From positions 1,116,001-1,180,000 of the forward strand of contig NZ_JAGHKP010000001.1 of assembly GCF_017742215.1 (NCBI RefSeq): DNA of 64,000 bases. Reading direction: 5' to 3'. This document shows positions 17,118 to 25,622 of the stretch, piece by piece. The notes beneath the pieces are model-generated. The model was given only the letters and a program-made list of their open reading frames with translations. It was not told the DNA's origin and made no database searches. The position numbers and the translations under genes are program-made. This DNA is from Chitinophaga chungangae. GTDB taxonomy: Bacteria; Bacteroidota; Bacteroidia; Chitinophagales; Chitinophagaceae. Numbering within the stretch: the first letter of the stretch is position 1; every line of letters starts with the position of its first letter.

Positions 17118-20100
17118 ATGAAAAAAATACTGATTGCTGCCGTTTGTTGTTTTCTTCAGCTGGGCGTTATGGCCCAACCGAAGCAGGATAACCGTGCCGC
17201 ACATACGAAAATAGCAGACCTGCTGCAACAGCAGCCTGCAAAAGACCAGGCCGCCCTTAACGCTAATATGGCCGCCCTCGGCGAACTGGGGGAAGAAGGC
17301 ATCACCGGCATGGCCGCCATGCTGGCTGCGCCCGGCAAGGGAGACAATTCCGCCGTGCAATACGCCCTCTCCGGCTACGCGTTTTACGTTACGCAGCCCG
17401 GTAAGGAAAACCTGCGCAAAACCGCGGTAACCGCCTATACCAAAGCGCTGGGCCAGGTGCAGGACAAGGAAAACAAAGCCTTCCTGCTCGTTCAGCTGCA
17501 ACACATCGGTACAGACGAAGCAGTGACCGTCATTGCGCCTTACCTGACGGACGAACGCCTGGCAGACCCCGCCGCGCGCACCCTCGCGAAGATCAATACG
17601 CCCGCCGCGCAACAGGCGCTGGTGGCTGCATTGCCCAGGCTCAGCGGCCGCAACAAACAAAGCCTCGTGGAAGCCATCGGCGATGCCGGCGCAGCTTCCG
17701 CCACCGCCGCGCTGATCCCGCTCACGAACGATGCGGACAAAATGCTGGCGAAAACCGCGCTGTACGCCCTGGCGCAGATAGCCGACCCCGCGCCGGCCAC
17801 CGCACAGGCGCTGGAAGCAGCAGCCGCGCGCGCCAAATATCAATACGACATCACCAATGCGGCAGGTTCGTACCTCGCTTATGCGCAGAACCTGCTTGCA
17901 AAAGGCCATAAAAAAGAAGCGTCGCTGATAGCGCAAAACCTTCAGAAACGCGCCACCGCCCCGGGGCAGGTACACCTGCGCACCGGTGCGCTTTATATTT
18001 TGAACCATGCCGAAGGCGAAAAAGCGCTGCCGCTGCTGCTGGCCGCTGTTAACGACAAACAGCCCGAGTACCGCGACGCCGCCATGAAATTCGCGGGCGG
18101 TTCCCTGGGCACCGTTGCCACCGCCGCATGGATCAAATCGTTATCCAAAGCCACGCCGGAAGGCAAGGCCGCGGTAATTACCATGTTGGGCAACAACAAA
18201 GTGGAAGCCGCTTTGCCTTCCATTCTGCCTTTCCTGAAAAGTAAGGATCAACCTGTGAAACTGGCCGCCATCACGGCAGCCGGGCAGATCGGCGGTGAAA
18301 AGGTTGTGCCTTCGCTGCTGGCTGTTATGAAAACAGGCAATACCGCTGAGATAGCCGCCGTAAAAGGCGCGCTGAAAACCATCAAAGGTGATGAAGTGAC
18401 CGCGCAGAGCGGCTCCCTGCTGGCAGGCATGCCGCCAGCCGCACAGGTGGCGCTGATAGACGTTCTGGCTTCCCGCAAGGCAGACGGCCGCGTGCAGGAT
18501 GTATTGCCGCTGACGCAGTCTTCCGACGCAAATGTCCGCAAAGCAGCCATGGTAGCTTTACAGGATATGGCCACCGCGCAGAACCTGCCTACGCTGTACA
18601 AACTGCTGGGCGCCGCAACGGCCGCTGAAGACATCAAAGCCCTGCAAGCCGCTGTAATAGCGGCCGCGCCCGGCCAGCAAAAAGCCGTGATCGCGCAGAT
18701 GAAGCAGGAACAACCTGCCAACCAGGAGCGTTATTACGCCATCCTCGCAGGTTTGGGTGGCCCTGAAGCATTGAAAGTAGTGAACGGCGCATTCGAAACC
18801 GGTTCCGCTTCGCAGAAAACCGCCGCCGTTGCAGCGCTCAACGCCTGGACGGACGATGGCGCCACCAATTCGCTGCTGCAGATCGCCCGTAAAGACGCGG
18901 CATACCGCGCCACCGCATTGCAGGGTTATGTACGCCTCGCCCGCGCGGTGAAACTGCCCGAGCAGCGCCTGCTGATGCTGATCAACGCCATGGAGCTGAA
19001 ACCTGAAGGAGCCTTGAAGAAAAATATCCTGCAACAGGCGGAACAATGCAAAACATTCCCCGCCCTCATTTTCGCCGGCAATTTCCTGGACGACCCCTCC
19101 GTGCAGCAAGAAGCAGCGCAGGCGGTAATGAACGTGGCGCTGGCGGATAAAACCTACAGCGGGGCTACCGTGCGCAGCCTGCTCGAAAAAACCTCCTCCG
19201 TGCTGAAAGGCGGCGACGCCGATTACCAGCGCGAGGCCATCCGCAAATATCTTGCTGAAATGCCCGCCGGCGAAGGTTTTGTAAGCATGTTCAACGGAAA
19301 AGACCTCACCGGCTGGAAAGGCCTCGTGGCCAACCCGATCAAACGCGCGCAGATGGACGCGGCCACCCTTGCCAAAGAGCAGGAAAAAGCCGACGCCAAA
19401 ATGCGCGAAGGATGGAGCGTGAGCAACAATATGCTTGTTTTTAACGGCCATGGCGACAACCTCTGCACCGACAAAAAATACGGCGACATCGAAATGTTCG
19501 TGGACTGGAAAATAGAGCCCAACGGCGACGCAGGCATTTATCTCCGCGGCACGCCCCAGGTACAGATCTGGGACACCGCGCGTAAAGACGTTGGCGCCCA
19601 GGTAGGTTCCGGCGGTTTGTACAACAACCAGGTGAACGCGAGCAAACCCACCGTGCTGGCCGATAACACGCCGGGCGAGTGGAACACGTTCCGCATCATC
19701 ATGAAAGGCGACCGCGTAACCGTGTATCTCAACGGCCAGGAAGTAGTGAACAACGTAGTGTTGGAAAATTACTGGGACCGCAAGCTGCCCATCTTCCCCG
19801 AAGAGCAGCTGGAACTGCAGGCCCACGGCACCAAAGTATATTACCGCAACCTGTACGTGCGCGAGTTCGCCCGTCCGAAACCCTTCGTGCTGAGCGACGC
19901 TGAACAAAAAGAAGGTTACCGCATCCTGTTCGACGGCACCAACATGCACGAATGGACCGGCAACCTGGCCGGCTACAACATCGAAGACGGCAACATGGTG
20001 TGCAACCCGAAAAGCGGCAGCGGCGGCAACATCTACACAAAAGACGAGTTCTCCGACTTCATCTACCGTTTTGAGTTCCAGCTCACGCCCGGCGCGAATA

Positions 20101-20543
20101 ACGGCCTGGGCATCCGCGCCCCGCTCGGCGGCGATGCTGCGTACAAAGGCATGGAGCTGCAGATCCTCGACAACGAAGCCGACATCTACAAGAACCTCCA
20201 TGTATACCAGTACCACGGTTCCGTATACGGCGTAATTCCCGCCAAACGCGGCTTCCTGAAGCCGGTAGGCGAGTGGAACTACGAGCAGGTGACCGTTAAA
20301 GGCACGCACATCACCGTAGAGCTGAACGGCACCGTGATCCTCGACGGCGACATCGCCGAAGCGCGCGACAACGGCACGCTGGACCACAAAGACCACCCGG
20401 GCCTGAAAAATACGACCGGCCATATCGGCTATCTCGGCCACGGCTCCGTAGTGCGTTTCAGGAATATCAGGGTTAAAGACCTGTCGAAAGACGTAGCGGT
20501 GAAAGAAGTGACGAAGAAATCGAAAAAATCGAAAAAGAAATAA
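17118..20543 (+). CDS. Secreted HEAT-repeat protein with two DUF1080 (3-keto-glycoside) domains
   Basis: 1141 residues with a Sec signal peptide (1-19, ending V-M-A-Q). Residues ~30-710 are Ala-rich alpha-helical repeats of HEAT/PBS-lyase type. Two DUF1080 beta-sandwich domains follow: one from about 718 (F-N-G-K-D-L-T-G-W) to 925, and one from about 933 (F-D-G-T-N-M-H-E-W) to 1125. The chain ends in a lysine-rich tail. DUF1080 proteins are annotated as 3-keto-disaccharide hydrolases, and some act as 3-keto-glycoside lyases or hydratases. The tandem arrangement with a long repeat scaffold is less common than single-domain forms. With the upstream Tat dehydrogenase it suggests periplasmic 3-keto-glycoside cleavage (inference). 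Confidence 0.88.
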   Translation: MKKILIAAVCCFLQLGVMAQPKQDNRAAHTKIADLLQQQPAKDQAALNANMAALGELGEEGITGMAAMLAAPGKGDNSAVQYALSGYAFYVTQPGKENLRKTAVTAYTKALGQVQDKENKAFLLVQLQHIGTDEAVTVIAPYLTDERLADPAARTLAKINTPAAQQALVAALPRLSGRNKQSLVEAIGDAGAASATAALIPLTNDADKMLAKTALYALAQIADPAPATAQALEAAAARAKYQYDITNAAGSYLAYAQNLLAKGHKKEASLIAQNLQKRATAPGQVHLRTGALYILNHAEGEKALPLLLAAVNDKQPEYRDAAMKFAGGSLGTVATAAWIKSLSKATPEGKAAVITMLGNNKVEAALPSILPFLKSKDQPVKLAAITAAGQIGGEKVVPSLLAVMKTGNTAEIAAVKGALKTIKGDEVTAQSGSLLAGMPPAAQVALIDVLASRKADGRVQDVLPLTQSSDANVRKAAMVALQDMATAQNLPTLYKLLGAATAAEDIKALQAAVIAAAPGQQKAVIAQMKQEQPANQERYYAILAGLGGPEALKVVNGAFETGSASQKTAAVAALNAWTDDGATNSLLQIARKDAAYRATALQGYVRLARAVKLPEQRLLMLINAMELKPEGALKKNILQQAEQCKTFPALIFAGNFLDDPSVQQEAAQAVMNVALADKTYSGATVRSLLEKTSSVLKGGDADYQREAIRKYLAEMPAGEGFVSMFNGKDLTGWKGLVANPIKRAQMDAATLAKEQEKADAKMREGWSVSNNMLVFNGHGDNLCTDKKYGDIEMFVDWKIEPNGDAGIYLRGTPQVQIWDTARKDVGAQVGSGGLYNNQVNASKPTVLADNTPGEWNTFRIIMKGDRVTVYLNGQEVVNNVVLENYWDRKLPIFPEEQLELQAHGTKVYYRNLYVREFARPKPFVLSDAEQKEGYRILFDGTNMHEWTGNLAGYNIEDGNMVCNPKSGSGGNIYTKDEFSDFIYRFEFQLTPGANNGLGIRAPLGGDAAYKGMELQILDNEADIYKNLHVYQYHGSVYGVIPAKRGFLKPVGEWNYEQVTVKGTHITVELNGTVILDGDIAEARDNGTLDHKDHPGLKNTTGHIGYLGHGSVVRFRNIRVKDLSKDVAVKEVTKKSKKSKKK

Positions 20544-20564
20544 GGTTACACGTAAAAATAAACG

Positions 20565-20602
20565 AAGGGCTTCCGGTTACCGGGGGCCCTTTGTTGTTTT
20601 TA
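20565..20602 (+). terminator. Rho-independent terminator after the DUF1080 gene
   Basis: A 12-bp stem (AAGGGCTTCCGG with CCGGGGGCCCTT, two G-U pairs) with a TTA loop is followed by TGTTGTTTTT. It ends the oxidoreductase-DUF1080 operon. Confidence 0.8.
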
Positions 20603-20826
20603 AGGCCGGATGGGTAGGGGGAAAGGGGGGCGCGGTGCGTCGTATAACCAGGGGGATGTGGATTTCTGTAACCAGGGTGAACCAACAACCAGGCAAATTT
20701 ATCCACAATCCCGCTGTGGAAACATTCTTCAGCGGCCCCTGTAAACCTTTTACAGGTTGGCACGTTATAGGATATAACCAAATCGTAACCAGTTAATATT
20801 TAAACCGAAAATTAACAACACCCTCT

Positions 20827-21027
20827 ATGAAGACGGTAACCATCATTGGCGGCATTACAGGGATCATCATGGCAGTGATCGCTTACTTTGCGGAGCTGAA
20901 CAGCTGGATGAGCACCGAAGCCATTTTAACTATCGGTTTTGCCGGGTATGTGCTCATTATCACGGCAATAGCATATTTCCTGCTGGCCTGGCTGTACAAA
21001 GGCAGCAAAAAGCTGGATGTGCTCTGA
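20827..21027 (+). CDS. Small two-helix membrane protein, function unknown
   Basis: 66 residues with two predicted transmembrane helices (about 4-22 and 32-58) and a short basic C-terminus (K-G-S-K-K-L). I do not recognise the family. It stands alone: a terminator precedes it and a bidirectional terminator follows. The 220-bp leader upstream contains five same-strand AACCA(G) motifs that could be regulatory. Coding status is supported by the strong hydrophobic pattern and the isolated, terminator-bounded position. Confidence 0.65.
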   Translation: MKTVTIIGGITGIIMAVIAYFAELNSWMSTEAILTIGFAGYVLIITAIAYFLLAWLYKGSKKLDVL

Positions 21028-21074
21028 AAAATTACGGTATAAGCATTAGACTTGACACCGGGAGACCGGAATAG

Positions 21075-21102
21075 AAAAAGACGCCCCGGGGGCGTCTTTT
21101 TT
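21075..21102. terminator. Bidirectional terminator between the small membrane protein and msrA
   Basis: AAAAAGACGCCC, a CGG loop, GGGCGTC and then six T. The A-run on the left and T-run on the right let it serve both the plus-strand gene and the convergent minus-strand msrA. Confidence 0.9.
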
Positions 21103-21122
21103 GTGTCGTAAAGTATTGGTTA

Positions 21123-21779
21123 CTATTTCTTCAGCTTCTCAGCAAAAGCCTTTTTGAATTTTTCCAGCTTCGGCCTTACCACGAACTGGCAGTACGGCTG
21201 CGAACCGTTCTGGTTATAGTAATTCTGGTGGTAGTTCTCCGCTTTGTAAAAAGCCTTGAAGGGCGTGATCTCCGTTACGATCGGGCTGGAATAGGAACCG
21301 GATTCCTGCAGTTCCTTTTTGTAGAACTCGGCTTCTTTCCGCTGCTCTTCGTTGTGGTAGAAAATTACGCCCCGGTACTGCGTGCCCACGTCGTTGCCCT
21401 GGCGGTTCAGCTGGGTTGGGTCGTGGCTGAGCCAGAACGCTTCCAGCAAGGTGGCGAAGCTGATTTTCGACGGGTCGTACGTAATGTGCACTACCTCGGC
21501 ATGGCCGGTATTGCCGGTGCATACCTCCTCGTAGGTAGGGTTGGGCTTGTCGCCCCCGGAATACCCGGATTCTACGGTCAAAACGCCTTCCAGCTGCTGG
21601 AACTGGGCTTCCGTGCACCAGAAGCAGCCGGTGCCGAAGGTGGCCTGTTCGGTCTTTGTGTCTGTTGGAATGGTCATATCCCCTGGTTCTTTACTTGTTT
21701 TGGACTTAGACTGCGCGCAGCCGGCCAGGCCGGAGCCGAGGAAAAGCATTGCGAGCAGGTATTTTTTCAGGTACATCAT
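21123..21779 (-). CDS. msrA: Lipoprotein peptide-methionine (S)-S-oxide reductase
   Basis: Repairs methionine-S-sulfoxide in proteins. 218 residues; the signal peptide ends in lipobox L-A-G-C (Cys21), so the enzyme is anchored outside the cytoplasm. The catalytic motif G-C-F-W-C has the nucleophilic Cys52 with a second Cys at 55, and the conserved Y-x-G-G, G-H-A-E and N-Y-H-Q-N-Y-Y segments are present. As an envelope enzyme it must be recycled by an exported thiol donor not seen nearby. A second, cytoplasmic MsrA is encoded at 32152-32643. Confidence 0.94.
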   Translation of the reverse strand: MMYLKKYLLAMLFLGSGLAGCAQSKSKTSKEPGDMTIPTDTKTEQATFGTGCFWCTEAQFQQLEGVLTVESGYSGGDKPNPTYEEVCTGNTGHAEVVHITYDPSKISFATLLEAFWLSHDPTQLNRQGNDVGTQYRGVIFYHNEEQRKEAEFYKKELQESGSYSSPIVTEITPFKAFYKAENYHQNYYNQNGSQPYCQFVVRPKLEKFKKAFAEKLKK

Positions 21780-21914
21780 ATGTTTGTTCTGTCTATCAAA
21801 TTACGATATCCCTGGTGCTTTGGATCAACAAGTTAAGTAACTTTAACATTCTTTTGATAAAAGACGGATGATGAACCGCATTTGTCATTCGTACCCGTTT
21901 ATTGATCAATCGTT

Positions 21915-21946
21915 TTTGAGCATTTCCGGGAGATAGGCCAATTTTG
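21915..21946 (+). promoter_or_regulatory. Predicted Bacteroidota promoter for mutS2
   Basis: A -33 TTTG (21915-21918) and a -7 CAATTTTG (21939-21946; 7 of 8 against TAnnTTTG) are separated by 20 bp. The predicted start of transcription would fall about 60 bp before the GTG start of the MutS2 gene. Confidence 0.55.
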
Positions 21947-22010
21947 CGGAACGAAAAAAGGAACAAAGGTTGCACCGGGCCGGCAGCCATAAAATTAAAT
22001 TGACGAAAAA

Positions 22011-24116
22011 GTGAAATATTTTCCAGAGTCGGCGCTGGTACAGTTGGAGTTTGACAAGGTAAAAACATTATTGCAGGAGCATTGCAAAACGGAGCTGGGC
22101 AAGCAAATGGCCGAAGAGCTGCGCCTGCATACGCACATCGACTATGTGAGAACGGCGCTTCAACAAGTGCACGAGTATAAGCAGCTGGTGCTGATCCAGG
22201 TGCATTTCCCCAACGACTATGTGCTGAACCTCCGGCAGGAACTGCGCCTGCTTGAAATACAGGGGGCGGTGCTCACCGGGGAGCAGTTCATGCTGATCCG
22301 CAAGCTGGCGGAAAGCATGCACAGCATCGTACGTTTTTTTGACGCCGACAGAAGAGTGACCTATGCGGCTTTGCATGGGGTGATCGCACATACACACTAC
22401 GAAAAAAAGATCGTTACGCTGATAGACGACGTGCTGGACGAGGCCGGGCAGGTGAGGGACAATGCCACGCCCGAACTGGCGAAGCTTCGCACGCAGCTTT
22501 TCAGGAAACGTACCGAGCTGAGAAGGGTGTTCGAACGCATCCTTTCCAAATTACAGAAACAGGGCTACCTGGCGGACATCGAGGAGAGTTTTCTCAACGG
22601 CCGCCGGGTAGTGGCCATTTTCGCCGAACAGAAACGCATGGTGAAGGGCATCCTTCACGGTGAATCGGACACGCGGCGCACGGCCTTCCTGGAGCCGGAA
22701 GAAACCATCCAGCTCAACAACGAAGTGCATTCCCTCGAAAGGGACGAACAACGGGAGGTATACCGGATACTCCGCACCCTCACGGCCGAACTGGCGCAGC
22801 ATCACGGCCTGCTGAGCGGGTATCACGACATCCTGGGCACGTACGATTTTATCCGTGCGAAAGCCCGACTGGCATTGGACATCAACGGGAATTTCCCGAT
22901 GCTGATGCCCCACGCGCAGGTTCACCTGGTGGAAGCGTACCATCCGTTGCTGCTGCTGTACAACCGTAAGCAGAACAAACCTACCATCCCCGTAAGCCTT
23001 ACGCTGGACAAGGACAATCACATCCTGGTGATCAGCGGGCCGAACGCGGGCGGGAAAACAGTGACGCTGAAGACCGTGGGGCTCATCCAGCTGATGCTGC
23101 AGGCCGGTTTGCTGGTGCCCGTGCACCCTACCAGCCAGCTGGGCATTTTCAGGCAGGTGATGATACACATCGGCGACACGCAGAGCCTTGAATTTGAACT
23201 GAGCACCTACAGTTCGCATTTGAAGAACATGAAACATTTCATGGAAAATGCGAACGGCAGAACGCTCTTTTTTATCGATGAGCTCGGCAGCGGCTCCGAT
23301 CCCAACCTGGGCGGGGCTTTCGCGGAAGTGATCATGGAAGAGCTGGCGCGCAAACATGCCTTCGGCATCGTTACCACGCACTATCTCAACCTGAAGATCA
23401 TGGCCGGAAAAGTAAAAGGCATCATCAATGCCGCCATGGGCTTCGACGAGCAGAACCTGCTGCCCATGTACAAACTGCTGGTGGGCAAGCCGGGAAGCTC
23501 CTACACCTTCAGCATCGCGCAGCGCATCGGGCTGGACCAGGGGCTGATCAACCGCGCGAGGAAACTGGTGGACGAAGGGCATTTCAGGCTGGACAAGCTG
23601 CTCAACAAGGCCGAACAGGACCTTCAGCGCGTGGAAAGCCGCGAGAAGGAATTGCAGAAGCTGATGAAGGAAAATGAAAAACTAAAGAAGGAGTACGAAA
23701 TACTGTCCGACAAGGAACGCGTGCAGCAGGCATACACCCTGCAGAAGCTGCAGAACAAGATCAAGGAGGAAGACATCAGCTACCTCAAAGACATGGAGCG
23801 CAAGCTGAAGCAGATCGTGATAGAATGGAAACGTACGGACGACAAGCAGAAAGTGATCAAACAGGCGGAGGCATTGCTGTTCAACCGCAAAAGCCAGGCC
23901 ATCAACGAAAAGATCAAAAAGAAGGTGCAGGACAGGTTCGAGGAAATGAAAGGAGAGGTGAAAACCGGCGACCAGGTGAAGATCCGGACGAACAACCAGG
24001 TGGGGAAAGTGAACGAGCTGCGGGGCAAAACCGCGGTGGTGCAGATCGGCAACATCCCCATTCAGGTGAAGATCTCGGACCTGGTACTGGTGCAGGAACG
24101 GCAAAAAGCGGAATAA
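22011..24116 (+). CDS. mutS2: MutS2-family ATPase without Smr nuclease domain (GTG start)
   Basis: 701 residues. The N-terminal helical lever/clamp region (about 1-330) is followed by the MutS ATPase: Walker A G-P-N-A-G-G-K-T, Walker B F-F-I-D-E-L-G-S-G-S-D-P, then T-T-H-Y. A charged coiled coil (about 515-650) and a short KOW-like beta region end the protein. Typical MutS2 is near 780 residues and ends in an Smr endonuclease domain; here the chain stops at L-V-Q-E-R-Q-K-A-E, so Smr is absent. MutS2 proteins act in suppressing recombination or rescuing collided ribosomes; which applies without Smr is open. There is no upstream in-frame ATG close by, so GTG 22011 is chosen. Confidence 0.9.
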   Translation: MKYFPESALVQLEFDKVKTLLQEHCKTELGKQMAEELRLHTHIDYVRTALQQVHEYKQLVLIQVHFPNDYVLNLRQELRLLEIQGAVLTGEQFMLIRKLAESMHSIVRFFDADRRVTYAALHGVIAHTHYEKKIVTLIDDVLDEAGQVRDNATPELAKLRTQLFRKRTELRRVFERILSKLQKQGYLADIEESFLNGRRVVAIFAEQKRMVKGILHGESDTRRTAFLEPEETIQLNNEVHSLERDEQREVYRILRTLTAELAQHHGLLSGYHDILGTYDFIRAKARLALDINGNFPMLMPHAQVHLVEAYHPLLLLYNRKQNKPTIPVSLTLDKDNHILVISGPNAGGKTVTLKTVGLIQLMLQAGLLVPVHPTSQLGIFRQVMIHIGDTQSLEFELSTYSSHLKNMKHFMENANGRTLFFIDELGSGSDPNLGGAFAEVIMEELARKHAFGIVTTHYLNLKIMAGKVKGIINAAMGFDEQNLLPMYKLLVGKPGSSYTFSIAQRIGLDQGLINRARKLVDEGHFRLDKLLNKAEQDLQRVESREKELQKLMKENEKLKKEYEILSDKERVQQAYTLQKLQNKIKEEDISYLKDMERKLKQIVIEWKRTDDKQKVIKQAEALLFNRKSQAINEKIKKKVQDRFEEMKGEVKTGDQVKIRTNNQVGKVNELRGKTAVVQIGNIPIQVKISDLVLVQERQKAE

Positions 24117-24190
24117 CGTATCTTTACGGTCTTCTTTAGAGAGAATTACCCGGGCAAAGGGATCATTTAACCGATAAAAACACACATCCC

Positions 24191-25084
24191 ATGCAACTGA
24201 CGAAATTCAATCATATACCGATGGTAAGCGTGCAGGATTCGCCTTATGCGGAAGAAGGCTCCCAGTTCCTGATACACCTGGCCAACCTGCGCGACATCGA
24301 TTGGGAAGGTTTTGATCTTCCCCACCGGCACGACGGCTACACCATCGACATCCTGCTGAAAGGCAGCGTTACCCAGTACATCGATTTCGAGAAACATACC
24401 ATCCACGCCCCGGCCATCATCATGCTGGAGCCCGAACAGATCCATCAGCACGACCGCAGCGCAGACGCGGAAGTGCTGGCGATGTATTTCACACGCGATT
24501 TCCTGGTGACGGAAACGCTGGGCGTGCTCAGCTGCTGGCAGTGCGTGTTTAAAGACAACATCCTCCACCTCGAGGAAAACCAGCTGCAGGAGGTGCTCAG
24601 CTTCGCGCGTATTTTACTGCACGAGTTCCGCAACGACAAACCGCGGAAAGAAGCGGTGCTTCGCCACATCCTGAGCGCCTTCATCATCGCCTGCGGGCGC
24701 ATTGCGCGGCCCGAAACGGGCAATACGGAGATCTACCGTTCCGAAGCGACGTTCAACGGGCTGGGCATACAGTTCAAAATACTGGTAGACGAACATTTCA
24801 GGGAGAAGGTACAGGTGGCGGAATATGCCGAGATGTTACACGTTACCCCCGGGCATTTGAACGATACGGTAAAAAACACCATCGGCCGCAGCGCCAAACA
24901 GATCATAGACGCCAAACGCATCATGGAAGCCAAAAGGCTGCTGTTCTGGCAAAAGCACTCTGTGAAACAGATTGCGGGCGAACTGAACTTCGACGACGAC
25001 GCTTATTTCTCCCGTTTCTTTAAAAAACACACCGGTCAGACGCCCGCTTTATTCCAAAGAACCATCCGCGAAAAGTACAATTAA
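24191..25084 (+). CDS. AraC-family transcriptional regulator upstream of the efflux operon
   Basis: 297 residues. The N-terminal part is a cupin-type sensor (H-R-H-D-G-Y-T-I-D-I-L-L-K-G, then I-I-M-L-E-P-E-Q-I-H). The C-terminal ~100 residues carry two helix-turn-helix motifs (Y-A-E-M-L-H-V-T-P-G-H-L-N and I-A-G-E-L-N-F-D-D-D-A-Y-F-S-R-F-F). It is the nearest regulator to the RND efflux genes, on the same strand and 0.5 kb before them, and may control them; no binding site can be assigned with certainty. Confidence 0.92.
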   Translation: MQLTKFNHIPMVSVQDSPYAEEGSQFLIHLANLRDIDWEGFDLPHRHDGYTIDILLKGSVTQYIDFEKHTIHAPAIIMLEPEQIHQHDRSADAEVLAMYFTRDFLVTETLGVLSCWQCVFKDNILHLEENQLQEVLSFARILLHEFRNDKPRKEAVLRHILSAFIIACGRIARPETGNTEIYRSEATFNGLGIQFKILVDEHFREKVQVAEYAEMLHVTPGHLNDTVKNTIGRSAKQIIDAKRIMEAKRLLFWQKHSVKQIAGELNFDDDAYFSRFFKKHTGQTPALFQRTIREKYN

Positions 25085-25406
25085 TACCGCGATTCGGAAC
25101 GTACAACTTTCTGATAGAGTTTATACATTTGCATTGTCAATTGCAACGCATCAATACAACAGAACGATGAAACTTATGTAACCTAACTGTAACAGCCCCG
25201 TTTAAGATATAACAGCAATATTGATAACGGAACCATGCCAGTTACGGATATACTGCAAGCCCAGGCAGTATTACAGTCTTCCTTTTTTCACACCATGTTT
25301 TGAATACACAGGGACCGTCATGCCCTGATGTTATCTTATTGCCTTCCGCTTTGCGGGATGGAACATGGCCGTGCATTTTCTAAACTTTTCTATAAACAAC
25401 CGAAGC
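25085..25406 (+). other. Leader region between AraC gene and efflux operon
   Basis: 322 bp without a convincing gene. It contains the predicted promoter at 25124, an inverted repeat TTGCA-N8-TGCAA just after it and several GTAAC/GTTAC motifs. A 22-codon ATG frame at about 25234 has no family features. The length suggests a regulated 5' leader for the efflux operon. Confidence 0.5.
25124..25146 (+). promoter_or_regulatory. Predicted -7 element and overlapping inverted repeat for the efflux operon
   Basis: TACATTTG (25124-25131) is a perfect TAnnTTTG -7 element, 40 bp after the AraC stop. No TTTG -33 element is at the right distance, as in activator-dependent promoters. An inverted repeat TTGCA...TGCAA (25129-25146) overlaps it and could be an operator. 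Confidence 0.55.
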
Positions 25407-25535
25407 ATGAAACCAGTATTTAATTCAGACAACAAACTCGTGGCCGGCGCGGCGGTAAGCATCGTGGCGTGCCTGTTTTTATACGGATGCGGCACTTCTT
25501 CAGCCAGGCCTGAAACGCAGCATACGAAGCATTAA
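25407..25535 (+). CDS. Small lipoprotein of 42 residues upstream of the efflux genes
   Basis: An ATG frame ending at TAA 25535 encodes 42 residues: a short polar start, a hydrophobic stretch (V-A-G-A-A-V-S-I-V-A-C-L-F-L) and a good lipobox L-Y-G-C (Cys28), then 14 polar residues. The lipobox context (Y-G-C) resembles that of the adjacent efflux adaptor (I-Y-G-C). It lies 87 bp before the adaptor gene in the same direction. It may be an accessory lipoprotein of the efflux operon or a decayed duplicate of the adaptor's 5' end. Function is unknown. Confidence 0.55.
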   Translation: MKPVFNSDNKLVAGAAVSIVACLFLYGCGTSSARPETQHTKH

Positions 25536-25622
25536 CCTGTTAACGGCGGCGATCTGTTCAACATCATATCCGCCTTAACAGCGTAAACCAAACTCACTTC
25601 AAATTCTATAACACAACAACAC

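Noticed and set aside
18558..20441. 627-codon minus-strand frame
   Set aside because: Entirely antisense to the HEAT/DUF1080 gene, whose domains are recognisable; high G+C makes long antisense frames common here.
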